This document shows, piece after piece, positions 17,852 through 26,195 of a DNA stretch of 64,000 bases. The notes below the pieces were generated by a model. That model searched no databases and was not told the origin of the DNA. It saw only the letters and a list, made by a program, of their open reading frames with translations. Where the stretch lies: NCBI GenBank assembly GCA_029959615.1, contig JASCOD010000002.1:310001-374000 (forward strand). Direction: 5' to 3'. The position numbers were made by a program, and so were the translations under genes. How positions within the stretch are numbered: position 1 is the stretch's first letter; each line of letters begins with the position of its first letter. The stretch comes from Flavobacteriaceae bacterium PS02338 (GTDB taxonomy: Bacteria > Bacteroidota > Bacteroidia > Sphingobacteriales > Sphingobacteriaceae).

Positions 17852-19372
17852 ATGAAAAGAAAGCTACTTTTACTTACAGTCTTCACCTTTGGACTTAAAA
17901 TAATGGTACACGCACAAGGTGTTTGGGAGAACCAAAATGCCACGAAGTTTATTTACAGTTTCGAACGTACAGCCGGAAACCCTGGTAATGGTTTGCCAAC
18001 GTTTGCAAGCGGCGCTAGTGCTGTTCAGTCTATTGCTAGCAATGGCGGTCCCGCTGCATTTTTGCCATTTCCTTCGTCGGGCTTTGCAAAAATAAATTTT
18101 CCAGCAAACAGTGCGGCAAGTACCACCTTTGATGGAACGGGTGCAAATACAAAGTTGGTGTACAAAACAGCCGCTACCAATGGAAGTACAGGCCCGTTGT
18201 ACGACGGATACAGTAAAGTTGCATTGTACGAGAATACCGAAACCTCTGCGGTGACAAGTATCTCTTTTACCTTAAAGCCAAATGCTACAACGGCATCTGG
18301 TAGGCTTTTTCTAGTATTTGGAAATACCCCAACGGGAACTCCAGATGGCAATAACATTTATAGCGGAGCAGATTTTTTGGAGTACTGGACCAATGGACAA
18401 AGTGTTTTTGGTGGGCTTAAGTTTGATTTTTATACTGGAGCTTTTCCTGGTTGGGGCTATAGGAAATCTGGGCTTGGAGATTATGGCTTTCAAGAAATAG
18501 TTTACGACGAAAATTTCACTTCACAAACCGGTACGCCATTGACCAAAGACGTGGAGAATGCTTTTGAAATTTACTGCAATAACTTTTCTGGACCCGTAAA
18601 TTACGTAAGGAATAGTACCTCTTACACCGTAGCAGCTGGTGCATATCACCTTTGGGTAAATGGCAATCAGAAAGCAATCATTAGTGGTGGTGTGCCAAAT
18701 TATAATTTTCCAGCAGCTAGTGGCGAAAATACAGCAAATGCAGCGATTAACAGTATTTCGCTTATTGGTGATTTAAACTCAAACGACCTTAACATTACCG
18801 TAAGCAATATCGAAATGGCTTATGTGGCCACCACTACACTTCCGGTTACATTTAGTGCTTTCTCAGGAGAGCGTCAAGCTAAGGGCGTACGCTTGAATTT
18901 TGCAACCTCTTCAGAACAGAATAACTCCCATTTCGAAATACTACGTTCTTCGGATAACAGCAATTTTGAAAGTATTGGAAAAGTAGACGGAAAAGGTACT
19001 GCGGCACAATATTCATTTTATGATGCGGAACCTCATGAGGGTTACAACTATTATCAACTAAGACAGGTAGATAAGAATGGTAAATCAAGTTTATTTGATA
19101 AAGTGGTTGCAGTAAGTACGAGCTTGGCTAAAAGTGATATTGCAATTATTAGCTTAGCGAACAATCAGTTGACTTATAGCGTATCAGCCAATAAAACTTC
19201 AAATGCTGTAATGAAAATTACGGATGTTACGGGAAGAACAGTTGCAACTCATCAATTATCCTTACAAAAGGGGGTAAACGTAAATAGTGTAGCACTACCT
19301 CAAACCAGTGGTGTATATGTGCTTACGGCATTTTCAGATGGCGCCGCAAAAAGTATCAAGTTTATTAAATAG
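17852..19372 (+). CDS. T9SS-sorted secreted protein of unknown function, paralogue of the previous gene
   Basis: 506 residues: a signal peptide (cut near residue 22), an N-terminal domain homologous to the whole of the preceding protein (about 23-328), a fibronectin-like linker module (LPVTFSAF through YYQLRQVDKNG, about 333-410) and a type IX secretion C-terminal domain (about 425-506, with GVYVLTAFSDG and a final KFIK). It should be secreted through T9SS and attached to the surface or released. No catalytic residues are identifiable. Position between GH16 and the NagX-like/GH20 genes suggests a role in binding the PUL1 glycan. Its C-terminal modules also resemble those of the minus-strand protein at 26196-27827. 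Confidence 0.8.
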   Translation: MKRKLLLLTVFTFGLKIMVHAQGVWENQNATKFIYSFERTAGNPGNGLPTFASGASAVQSIASNGGPAAFLPFPSSGFAKINFPANSAASTTFDGTGANTKLVYKTAATNGSTGPLYDGYSKVALYENTETSAVTSISFTLKPNATTASGRLFLVFGNTPTGTPDGNNIYSGADFLEYWTNGQSVFGGLKFDFYTGAFPGWGYRKSGLGDYGFQEIVYDENFTSQTGTPLTKDVENAFEIYCNNFSGPVNYVRNSTSYTVAAGAYHLWVNGNQKAIISGGVPNYNFPAASGENTANAAINSISLIGDLNSNDLNITVSNIEMAYVATTTLPVTFSAFSGERQAKGVRLNFATSSEQNNSHFEILRSSDNSNFESIGKVDGKGTAAQYSFYDAEPHEGYNYYQLRQVDKNGKSSLFDKVVAVSTSLAKSDIAIISLANNQLTYSVSANKTSNAVMKITDVTGRTVATHQLSLQKGVNVNSVALPQTSGVYVLTAFSDGAAKSIKFIK

Positions 19373-19379
19373 AAAAAAA

Positions 19380-19408
19380 GGGTAGCAAATTTTAAGGAAT
19401 TGCTACCC
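19380..19408 (+). other. hairpin between the T9SS gene and the membrane protein gene
   Basis: GGGTAGCAA (19380-19388) and TTGCTACCC (19400-19408) form a perfect 9-bp stem with an 11-base loop. It fills most of the 48-bp gap before the next ATG at 19421. There is no T-run, so attenuation or mRNA processing is as likely as termination. Confidence 0.45.
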
Positions 19409-19420
19409 GTTATCCTAATT

Positions 19421-20611
19421 ATGTCCAATATCAAGCAAATCAATAGTTCCTCCAGATTAATAGCCATAGATGCCTTTAGGGCACTAATAATGGTGTTGAT
19501 GATTTTTGTTAATGACCTATGGACATTAATTGACATTCCTAAATGGCTAGGTCATGTTGCTGCTGATGTAGATGGAATGGGTTTAGCAGATTTTGTGTTT
19601 CCCGCCTTTCTATTTATTGTAGGTTTATCAGTTCCTTTTGCCATTGAAGCGAGGAAGAAAAAGGGAGATACTACATTTAAGATCGCTTACCATATTGTCA
19701 TCAGAACCATTGCCTTGTTGGTTATGGGTATTTTTTTGCTTAACGCAGATACGTTCCCTCAAGATGCGGTTATTTCGAAACCTGTGTGGACGATACTTTC
19801 AGTACTTGCCTTCTTTTTAGTTTGGCTTAACTACCCAAAACCAGAAGGGAAATATGTAATCGTATTGAAAATTCTGGGAGTTGTTTTATTGATTGCATTA
19901 GCGCTGATTTTCCGAACAGAAGACACCGTGATTACCGCAATGGAAATACAGTGGTGGGGTATATTGGGTTTAATTGGCTGGGCTTATTTTACCGCCTCCT
20001 TTGCTTATTTATTTACTGGCGGAAACCATAAAGCCCAATATGTAATACTTTTTGTTTTGTTGTTGATTAACTGTTCGGCTTTTTTAGGATGGTTGGCTCC
20101 AATTGATCCCATTAAAGATAAGGTTTGGTTTGTTGCCGATGGCGCTATGGCGGCCTTTAGCATGGCTGGAATTGTTACTGCATTGGCCTACAAACAAATG
20201 GGAGTTAATGATAAAAAGTTCTGGATACTCATCCTTGGCTTAGCAATAGTACTCATCCTATTCGGTTTGGTTACCCGTTCCATATGGGGGATTTCTAAAA
20301 TCAGAGCAACACCTTCATGGGTAAGCATCTGTTCGGGATTGAGCATGTTGTTTTTTCTCAGCATAGTGTATATCACTGATGTGTTGAACGTGAAGAAATG
20401 GTATACCTACATTAAACCAGCAGGTACAAGTACTTTAACCGCTTACCTTATTCCTTATGTGCATTACGCCGTTTTTAGCGTGATTGGTAGCCAACTACCA
20501 GCGGTACTTAGGACAGGAAACCTAGGTTTGCTTAAATCTTTTATTTATGTATTAATCATAGTAGGTATTACAGGCTATCTCGAACGAAAAAAACTACACC
20601 TTAAAATATAG
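19421..20611 (+). CDS. DUF5009/HGSNAT-like multi-pass membrane protein (NagX-like)
   Basis: Inner-membrane protein of 396 residues with about ten hydrophobic spans. The N-terminal pattern RLIAIDAFRALIMVLMIFVND and the ADFVFPAFLFIVGLSVPF block are typical of the heparan-alpha-glucosaminide N-acetyltransferase-like/DUF5009 family, which includes the NagX proteins of chitin and GlcNAc utilisation clusters. Transport or acetylation of amino sugars is therefore likely but unproven. The gene ends 2 bp before the GH20 start, a strong sign of coupling. The ATG at 19421 is used; an in-frame TTG at 19400 lies inside the upstream hairpin and is less likely. Confidence 0.8.
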   Translation: MSNIKQINSSSRLIAIDAFRALIMVLMIFVNDLWTLIDIPKWLGHVAADVDGMGLADFVFPAFLFIVGLSVPFAIEARKKKGDTTFKIAYHIVIRTIALLVMGIFLLNADTFPQDAVISKPVWTILSVLAFFLVWLNYPKPEGKYVIVLKILGVVLLIALALIFRTEDTVITAMEIQWWGILGLIGWAYFTASFAYLFTGGNHKAQYVILFVLLLINCSAFLGWLAPIDPIKDKVWFVADGAMAAFSMAGIVTALAYKQMGVNDKKFWILILGLAIVLILFGLVTRSIWGISKIRATPSWVSICSGLSMLFFLSIVYITDVLNVKKWYTYIKPAGTSTLTAYLIPYVHYAVFSVIGSQLPAVLRTGNLGLLKSFIYVLIIVGITGYLERKKLHLKI

Positions 20612-20613
20612 AT

Positions 20614-23133
20614 ATGAGCCATATTTTGCGCCTTTTGCTACCTTCGGTATTGCTTTTGAATTGTTGTTATGCACAAACATTTGTTGCTGACGATGTAAAG
20701 CTAAGCTGGTATATTGTAGCAAACAACTACAAAAACAGTAACGAAACCTTATCACAGCTTACTTTAGAGAACCGGGGTAAAGCTCATATTCCGGCCAAAG
20801 GTTGGACCATCTATTTCAATGGTAGCAATCAGAGGTTGCAGAACAAGGACGAAGCACCCGTAGTGATCGAACAGGTTAATGGCGATTATTTTAAGCTTTT
20901 CCTGAAACCTAATTTTAAGGGGATTGCACCTGGAGAAAAGCTGCAGGTTTTTGTGCTGTCCAGAGAACTGAAAAACTATACAGACCATGCCAAAGGTTTT
21001 TATATTGTGTTCGATCACAACACTTCATTGGGCATTCCGATTAAATATATTACTGCGTCTTCGGTAGACTATACAGCAAAGGAAAAACAATTGGCAGCTA
21101 AAATCTATCAAGAGAATAGCTTTATTAAAGATGTGCCTTTAGCACAATTGCCGCCAGTTTTTCCAACGCCTAATCATTACCAATATGGTGTGGGTTCTTT
21201 CACGCTAACTGCTGCGGCTAAAATTGTCGCCAATGCAAAATTTAAAAACGAAGCCAATTACCTAGCGTCGGAATTAAAAAATGTATTTGGAAAAGCTCCG
21301 TTGATTGCTACATCAGGTAGGAGTAGTGTGCTCTTACAATTAGATCAAACGATAAAAAATGAAGGCTACGAAATCAAAATTACAACTCAAAGCGTCATCA
21401 TAAAAGCAGCGAGTAACGCAGGCATATTTTACGGTATACAAAGTTTGAAAACGATGTTTCCTCCAAAAACTTGGGCTAGTAAACAAACTTCTATTCAGCT
21501 AAAAGCGGTAACTATAAAAGATGCGCCACGCTTTGCCCATAGAGCTTTTATGATGGATGTGTCTAGAAATTTTCAGCCTAAGGCACAAGTCCTGAAACTG
21601 ATTGATCTTTTGTCTTTGTACAAAATAAATGTGCTCCACATGCATTTTAACGACGATGAAGGTTGGAGAATAGCAATTCCAGGCTTGCCGGAGCTTACTG
21701 AAGTTGGCGGAAGAAGAGGCCATACGCTTAATGAAGAAGATAGGATATTTCCAGCCTATGGCTCTGGTCCCGATGTAAATAATGTGACGGGAACGGGCTT
21801 TTTCTCACGAAGTGATTATATAGAAATATTGAGATATGCTACCACAAGACACGTACAAGTAATTCCAGAGTTTGAAACACCAGGACATGCGAGAGCGGCC
21901 ATTAAAGCTATGAATGCCCGATATGCTAAATTCATGAGTAAAGGGGATAGCGTTGAGGCAAAGAAATATTTGTTGAGGGATTTGAGTGACCAGTCTAAAT
22001 ATAGGTCGGTACAAGGATGGGATGATAATGTGATCAATCCAGCTTTGCCTTCGGTATATACATTTCTAGAAAAAATAACCGATGAAATTATCAGCATGTA
22101 CAAGGAGGCCGCTGCGCCAATAAAAACCATCCATTTTGGCGGCGATGAAGTACCAGAAGGCGTATGGGAGAAATCGCCTGCCGTGAAGCAATTGATGGCA
22201 AAAGATAAATCTATTGAAAATGTAGATGAGATGTGGCACTACTACTTTAAAAAGGTAGGACAGATCTTAAAATCACGCAATCTTTACCTATCGGGATGGG
22301 AAGAAATTGGCATGAAAAAAACATTGGTCAACGGCAAAAAGCAAATGGTACTGGATCCCAGGTTCATCAACGAAAATTTCCATACCGATGTTTGGAACAA
22401 CCTTCATGGCAATGAAGATTTAGCCTATAAAATGGCCAATGCAGGTTATAAAGTAGTGTTGACCAATGTAACCAATATGTATTTAGATTTGGCCTATAAT
22501 GGCAGTTACAATGAGCCAGGTCAGTATTGGGGTGGTTATGTGGATGTAAACAAACCTTATGGTTTCATTCCTTACAATTATTATAAAAACCAGAAAGAAG
22601 ATTTCTTGGGAAACCCTTTGAAAGCCGGATATTTTGATGGCAAGGAACGATTGACTGCTGAGGGCAAGAAAAATATCATCGGCATACAGGCACCACTTTG
22701 GAGCGAAATCATTAAAACCACGGAACAGTTTGAGTATCTTTTGCTGCCTAAATTATTTGGTTTAGCAGAACGAGCTTGGGCTGTAGACCCACAATGGTCT
22801 ATAGAGACGGATTCTGCAAAAAGCGAAAGCTTATACCAGAAAGATTGGTCGGTGTTTATGAACACACTTTCAAAGAAGGAACTGCTTCGTTTAGATCATT
22901 ATGCTGGTGGCTTTAATTATCGAATTCCTACAGCGGGTATAGTTACTGAAAATGATATGATTAAAGTAAATACACAGTTTCCAGGTTTTAAGGTACGTTA
23001 TACTTTGGATGGAAGCGAGCCAACTGCCAATAGTCCAATTTATACGCACAAAACTTCAAATCAAATTCAACTAAAACTGAGAGTTTTCAATAACGAAGGC
23101 AGAGGTGGGCAAACAATAACTTATCAAAAGTAA
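20614..23133 (+). CDS. GH20 beta-N-acetylhexosaminidase, chitobiase type
   Basis: 839 residues with a signal peptide (cut near residue 20). Domains: N-terminal CHB_HEX carbohydrate-binding-like domain (about 22-150), GH20b (about 175-300), the GH20 catalytic TIM barrel (about 305-690) and a C-terminal CHB_HEX_C Ig-like domain (about 760-835, with VRYTLDGSEP). This four-part layout is that of bacterial chitobiases. The catalytic Asp511-Glu512 pair sits in HFGGDEVPEG. The enzyme should release GlcNAc (or GalNAc) from non-reducing ends of oligosaccharides, probably in the periplasm. It is coupled to the NagX-like gene and supports a GlcNAc-containing substrate for PUL1. Confidence 0.92.
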   Translation: MSHILRLLLPSVLLLNCCYAQTFVADDVKLSWYIVANNYKNSNETLSQLTLENRGKAHIPAKGWTIYFNGSNQRLQNKDEAPVVIEQVNGDYFKLFLKPNFKGIAPGEKLQVFVLSRELKNYTDHAKGFYIVFDHNTSLGIPIKYITASSVDYTAKEKQLAAKIYQENSFIKDVPLAQLPPVFPTPNHYQYGVGSFTLTAAAKIVANAKFKNEANYLASELKNVFGKAPLIATSGRSSVLLQLDQTIKNEGYEIKITTQSVIIKAASNAGIFYGIQSLKTMFPPKTWASKQTSIQLKAVTIKDAPRFAHRAFMMDVSRNFQPKAQVLKLIDLLSLYKINVLHMHFNDDEGWRIAIPGLPELTEVGGRRGHTLNEEDRIFPAYGSGPDVNNVTGTGFFSRSDYIEILRYATTRHVQVIPEFETPGHARAAIKAMNARYAKFMSKGDSVEAKKYLLRDLSDQSKYRSVQGWDDNVINPALPSVYTFLEKITDEIISMYKEAAAPIKTIHFGGDEVPEGVWEKSPAVKQLMAKDKSIENVDEMWHYYFKKVGQILKSRNLYLSGWEEIGMKKTLVNGKKQMVLDPRFINENFHTDVWNNLHGNEDLAYKMANAGYKVVLTNVTNMYLDLAYNGSYNEPGQYWGGYVDVNKPYGFIPYNYYKNQKEDFLGNPLKAGYFDGKERLTAEGKKNIIGIQAPLWSEIIKTTEQFEYLLLPKLFGLAERAWAVDPQWSIETDSAKSESLYQKDWSVFMNTLSKKELLRLDHYAGGFNYRIPTAGIVTENDMIKVNTQFPGFKVRYTLDGSEPTANSPIYTHKTSNQIQLKLRVFNNEGRGGQTITYQK

Positions 23134-23189
23134 AAGATGAATTAATAGAATATGTACACTCGCTTTACGGCGAGATAAAACGGAAAACA

Positions 23190-24062
23190 ATGAGATATTA
23201 TGCTAAACAACTAAGTGTGTTGGTTTCGTGCTTTTTTCTAGCAGCAACAACTTGTTCGTGTCAGTCTAACGGACCAGAAAAAGTAGAGCCAGAAAAAGAA
23301 ATTCTAGAAAAAAATGCGGAAGGAAGAGCTTTCAGTAAGGAACCAGTTTGGGCAGATGAATTTGATTATACAGGAAAGCCTGATAACAAAAAATGGGGTT
23401 ACGACATAGGTGGCGGAGGTTGGTACAACAATGAAAAGCAGTATTATAGCAACTTAGAAGAAAACGTAAAAGTAGAAGATGGTAAGTTGAAAATTACAGC
23501 ACTACATCAAAGTTTAGGTGGCGAAAACTACACTTCTGGAAAGTTAATCACCAAAGACAAGTTCAGTTTCTTATATGGCAGGGTAGAAGTGAAATTGAAG
23601 GTTCCGAAAGGTAAAGGTACTTGGCCAGCGGTATGGATGTTACCTACAGATAACGCCTATGGTTACTGGCCAAATTCTGGGGAGATCGATATCATGGAGC
23701 ACGTAGGCTATCAACCCAATAATATGCATATCACCATCCATAATAAAGCTGCAAATGCAAAAGAAAACTTAGGGCAAGTGGTAAATAAATACAAATTGAT
23801 ACCTACGGCTACCACTGCATTCCATGTATATCGCGTAGACTGGACACCCGAGGCTATTAGAGGCTATATAGATGACCAATTGTTATTGGAATATAAAAAT
23901 GATAAAAAGGGATTTGAAACCTGGCCTTTTGATAAGCGTTTCTATCTTCTACTAAACTTAGCTATTGGCGGAGATTGGGGAGGTATTGAAGGAATAGACA
24001 ATACTGTTTTTCCAGCCGTTTATGAAATAGACTACGTAAGGGTATATAAGATGGTGGAATAA
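23190..24062 (+). CDS. GH16 endo-beta-1,3-glucanase (laminarinase)-like lipoprotein
   Basis: 290 residues. A short signal with Cys22/Cys24 suggests lipidation, followed by a charged linker and a GH16 jelly roll from about residue 50. The active site GEIDIMEHVG holds Glu165 (nucleophile), Asp167 and Glu170 (acid/base), with the bulge Met typical of the laminarinase-like branch. Other hallmarks are WPAVWMLP and the terminal YEIDYVRVYK. Likely activity is endo-hydrolysis of beta-1,3-glucan or a related beta-glycan at the surface. It is the last gene of PUL1 before a strong terminator. Confidence 0.92.
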   Translation: MRYYAKQLSVLVSCFFLAATTCSCQSNGPEKVEPEKEILEKNAEGRAFSKEPVWADEFDYTGKPDNKKWGYDIGGGGWYNNEKQYYSNLEENVKVEDGKLKITALHQSLGGENYTSGKLITKDKFSFLYGRVEVKLKVPKGKGTWPAVWMLPTDNAYGYWPNSGEIDIMEHVGYQPNNMHITIHNKAANAKENLGQVVNKYKLIPTATTAFHVYRVDWTPEAIRGYIDDQLLLEYKNDKKGFETWPFDKRFYLLLNLAIGGDWGGIEGIDNTVFPAVYEIDYVRVYKMVE

Positions 24063-24089
24063 AGGATGCAAACTCAGCGGATGGCGAAT

Positions 24090-24138
24090 TTAAGACAAAA
24101 AAGCCTTTAGCGTAATGCTAGAGGCTTTTTTGTCTTAA
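24090..24138. terminator. bidirectional terminator between PUL1 and the HxlR gene
   Basis: A 22-bp stem with one mismatch (24090-24111 with 24117-24138) around a 5-base loop, with A-tract and T-tract on both arms. It lies between two convergent genes (GH16 ending at 24062 and HxlR ending at 24144), so it can serve both. The core is nearly identical to the terminator at 5896-5928. Confidence 0.88.
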
Positions 24139-24143
24139 AGTTT

Positions 24144-24542
24144 TTAGCCTACTAAATTCAAATCACAAAGAAGTTTGTTCTCCCTATCCATCGTAAGTTC
24201 CTTATGTCTTACAGCCCAAACTTCCAATTGTCGCCAAACTGGGATCAATTCTTCGGAAATTTTTGTTAATTGATAATCTACTCTTGGCGGTACTTCTGCA
24301 TAGACCGTACGTTTTACCAGACCGTCTTTTTCTAGCTCACGTAATTGCAGTGCAAGCATGCGCTCGGTAATTTCGGGGATAACTCTTTTTATTTCACTAA
24401 AACGTAATTTACCTTCTTCTAATTTGCACAAAATCAGTAGTTTCCATCGTCCACCGATTTTGCAAATAGCGTACATTAAATCACATTCCATAATTACTTT
24501 TTCATTCAGCCTATTAGTTGAATTTTCTTTTCTTTTTCCCAT
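24144..24542 (-). CDS. HxlR family winged-helix transcriptional regulator
   Basis: 132 residues with the HxlR pattern: CDLMYAICKIGGRWKLLILCKLEEGKLRFSEI, then ITERMLALQLRELEKDGLVKRTVYAEVPPRVDYQLT. A Cys sits at residue 20 at the start of the domain, a position used for redox or electrophile sensing in some members. It is divergent from the MFS transporter gene, with a 99-bp shared promoter region that holds two small palindromes, so it probably controls both itself and the transporter. The effector is unknown. Confidence 0.9.
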   Translation of the reverse strand: MGKRKENSTNRLNEKVIMECDLMYAICKIGGRWKLLILCKLEEGKLRFSEIKRVIPEITERMLALQLRELEKDGLVKRTVYAEVPPRVDYQLTKISEELIPVWRQLEVWAVRHKELTMDRENKLLCDLNLVG

Positions 24543-24553
24543 TACTTACAAAT

Positions 24554-24570
24554 TTGTTAGTACCTAACAA
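24554..24570. promoter_or_regulatory. candidate HxlR operator in the divergent promoter
   Basis: TTGTTAG-TAC-CTAACAA is a perfect 7-bp inverted repeat around TAC, 11 bp upstream of the HxlR start. The same half-site recurs as TTGTTAGGTA at 24633-24642, directly at the MFS start codon. A second palindrome, TGTAC-C-GTACA, lies at 24578-24588. The symmetry suits a dimeric winged-helix regulator. Confidence 0.5.
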
Positions 24571-24641
24571 TTGATTGTGTACCGTACAAAAATAATGATT
24601 GAAAGCTATTTTCGCAGCTCATTTTAAAAGAATTGTTAGGT

Positions 24642-25808
24642 ATGAAAAAATACGCTTACATTGGTTGCCTCGGATTTTTGGCAGTCATAACAACAGAGTT
24701 TGGTGTCATTGGTATTCTACCCCAAATAGCGGAACATTATAAGATCAGTATTGATAAGGCTGGATATTTGCTAGGTGCCTTCGCCTTGGTGATTGCACTA
24801 ACAGGTCCATTTATGACCTTATTGGCTTCGGGTTTTGATCGAAAGAAAGTAATGTTTACTGCCATCTCTATTTTTCTCGTCACTGGTGTGGTATCTTCGT
24901 TTTCTCCTCCATTTTGGTTATTAATGCTGGTTAGGGTATTGCCAGCCTTTTTGCAGCCTGTCTATATTGCAACAGCTCTGTCCATTGCTGTTTCCCAAGC
25001 AGATAAAAAAAAGGAAAATGAATTAATGAGTATTGTATTCAGCGGTGTTGCATTAGCAATGGTTACTACTGTTCCTTTTGCGACTTTGATAGCAAGCTTA
25101 TTTTCTTGGGAGTATTCTTTTGTCGTTCAGTCAGTTGTTAGTATCGTTGCTTTGGCAGGCATTTATTTCGTATTGCCCCCCATGCCGGTAAAGGAAAAGA
25201 AATCTTCTGGTAGTCAGTTAAAGATCTTAACCAAGCCCTCTTTCTTAATTAGCACTGCTATGAATTTTTTCATGATTACAGCTTGGTTCTCTACATATAG
25301 CTATTTTGCCGAATATCTGAGTAAAGCAAAAGGTATGGATAGTACAATGATCAGTTATATGTTATTTGTTTTCGGCATTATTGGTGTTTTTTCCAATTGG
25401 GTTGCAGGTAAAATGCTTAATAGGAATATTGCAAAGACTACCGCCTTTTTCCTTTCAGGGACTATTTTGATACCTATACTGTTACATTTCTCAGATGGAA
25501 ACATGATGGCAACTGTTGTCGTTATTGGAATTTGGGGTTTTCTTTACTCTCCAAGCTTTTTAAATGCCTCTACCTACATGATTTCATCGGTTCCCGAAAG
25601 TTTGGAATTTGCTAACAGCTTAGCAACTTCATTTGGTAATTTGGGTGTAACCTTGGGAACGACTGTGGGTGGTTGGATAATTATTACTAAAGGTGTTGTT
25701 TATAATCCGTGGATAGGGCTTGTTTTTGGAGTTTTAGCTTTCCTTATGATTGGATTAAGAAGTTTTCTTGAGAGGAAAAAAAGGTTTCAATTGAAATCAA
25801 TTGATTAA
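24642..25808 (+). CDS. MFS transporter, drug:H+ antiporter (DHA1)-like
   Basis: Inner-membrane transporter of 388 residues with about twelve spans. The start FLAVITTEFGVIGILPQIAEHY resembles AraJ/YdhP-type sugar-efflux and drug-efflux members, and the DRKK loop between spans 2 and 3 is the motif A position. The ATG at 24642 is preferred to an in-frame TTG 9 bases upstream. It is divergent from HxlR and the only structural gene of this small unit, followed by a likely terminator at 25831-25865. Efflux of a toxic compound, controlled by HxlR, is the simplest reading. Confidence 0.88.
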   Translation: MKKYAYIGCLGFLAVITTEFGVIGILPQIAEHYKISIDKAGYLLGAFALVIALTGPFMTLLASGFDRKKVMFTAISIFLVTGVVSSFSPPFWLLMLVRVLPAFLQPVYIATALSIAVSQADKKKENELMSIVFSGVALAMVTTVPFATLIASLFSWEYSFVVQSVVSIVALAGIYFVLPPMPVKEKKSSGSQLKILTKPSFLISTAMNFFMITAWFSTYSYFAEYLSKAKGMDSTMISYMLFVFGIIGVFSNWVAGKMLNRNIAKTTAFFLSGTILIPILLHFSDGNMMATVVVIGIWGFLYSPSFLNASTYMISSVPESLEFANSLATSFGNLGVTLGTTVGGWIIITKGVVYNPWIGLVFGVLAFLMIGLRSFLERKKRFQLKSID

Positions 25809-26195
25809 CAACTGTCATTTAAAGTTTTTTAAGGCGGCAATTCTCAACTTAAAAATTGTCGCTTTAAAAATTGGTTGATTATAGCTCATCTTCCAAGCTT
25901 AATGAATATACATGCTTGATTTCATAGCATGAACAAAATAACATCCTCCATAAATAAGATAATAAACAAAAAGCCTATTCTTGGTATTTTGAAATTGTAG
26001 TTTTGCTTGTTAGAATCCAATATATCACAATCTAGCAAATGGGTAATCTTCTCTAGTATTTGATTACTGAAGAAGAATTTACCAGTCTGCAAAGTATATT
26101 GCTATTGAGAACGTTGATTTTGTATCTCTTGAAAGGTCGTTTATGAAAAAACTGATGAATATAGATGTCAAGTCCGCTATACTTGCGGCATATGG
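25809..26195. other. intergenic spacer after the MFS gene
   Basis: About 390 bases between the MFS gene and the convergent T9SS protein gene. Apart from the stem-loop at 25831-25865 no gene, repeat or clear signal was found; only very short open frames occur. Confidence 0.5.
25831..25865 (+). terminator. probable terminator of the MFS gene
   Basis: 25831-25842 can pair with 25854-25865 over 12 bp as RNA (two G-U pairs) around an 11-base loop, with TTT at the end of the descending arm and a T-tract before the ascending arm. It lies 22 bp after the MFS stop. Confidence 0.5.
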
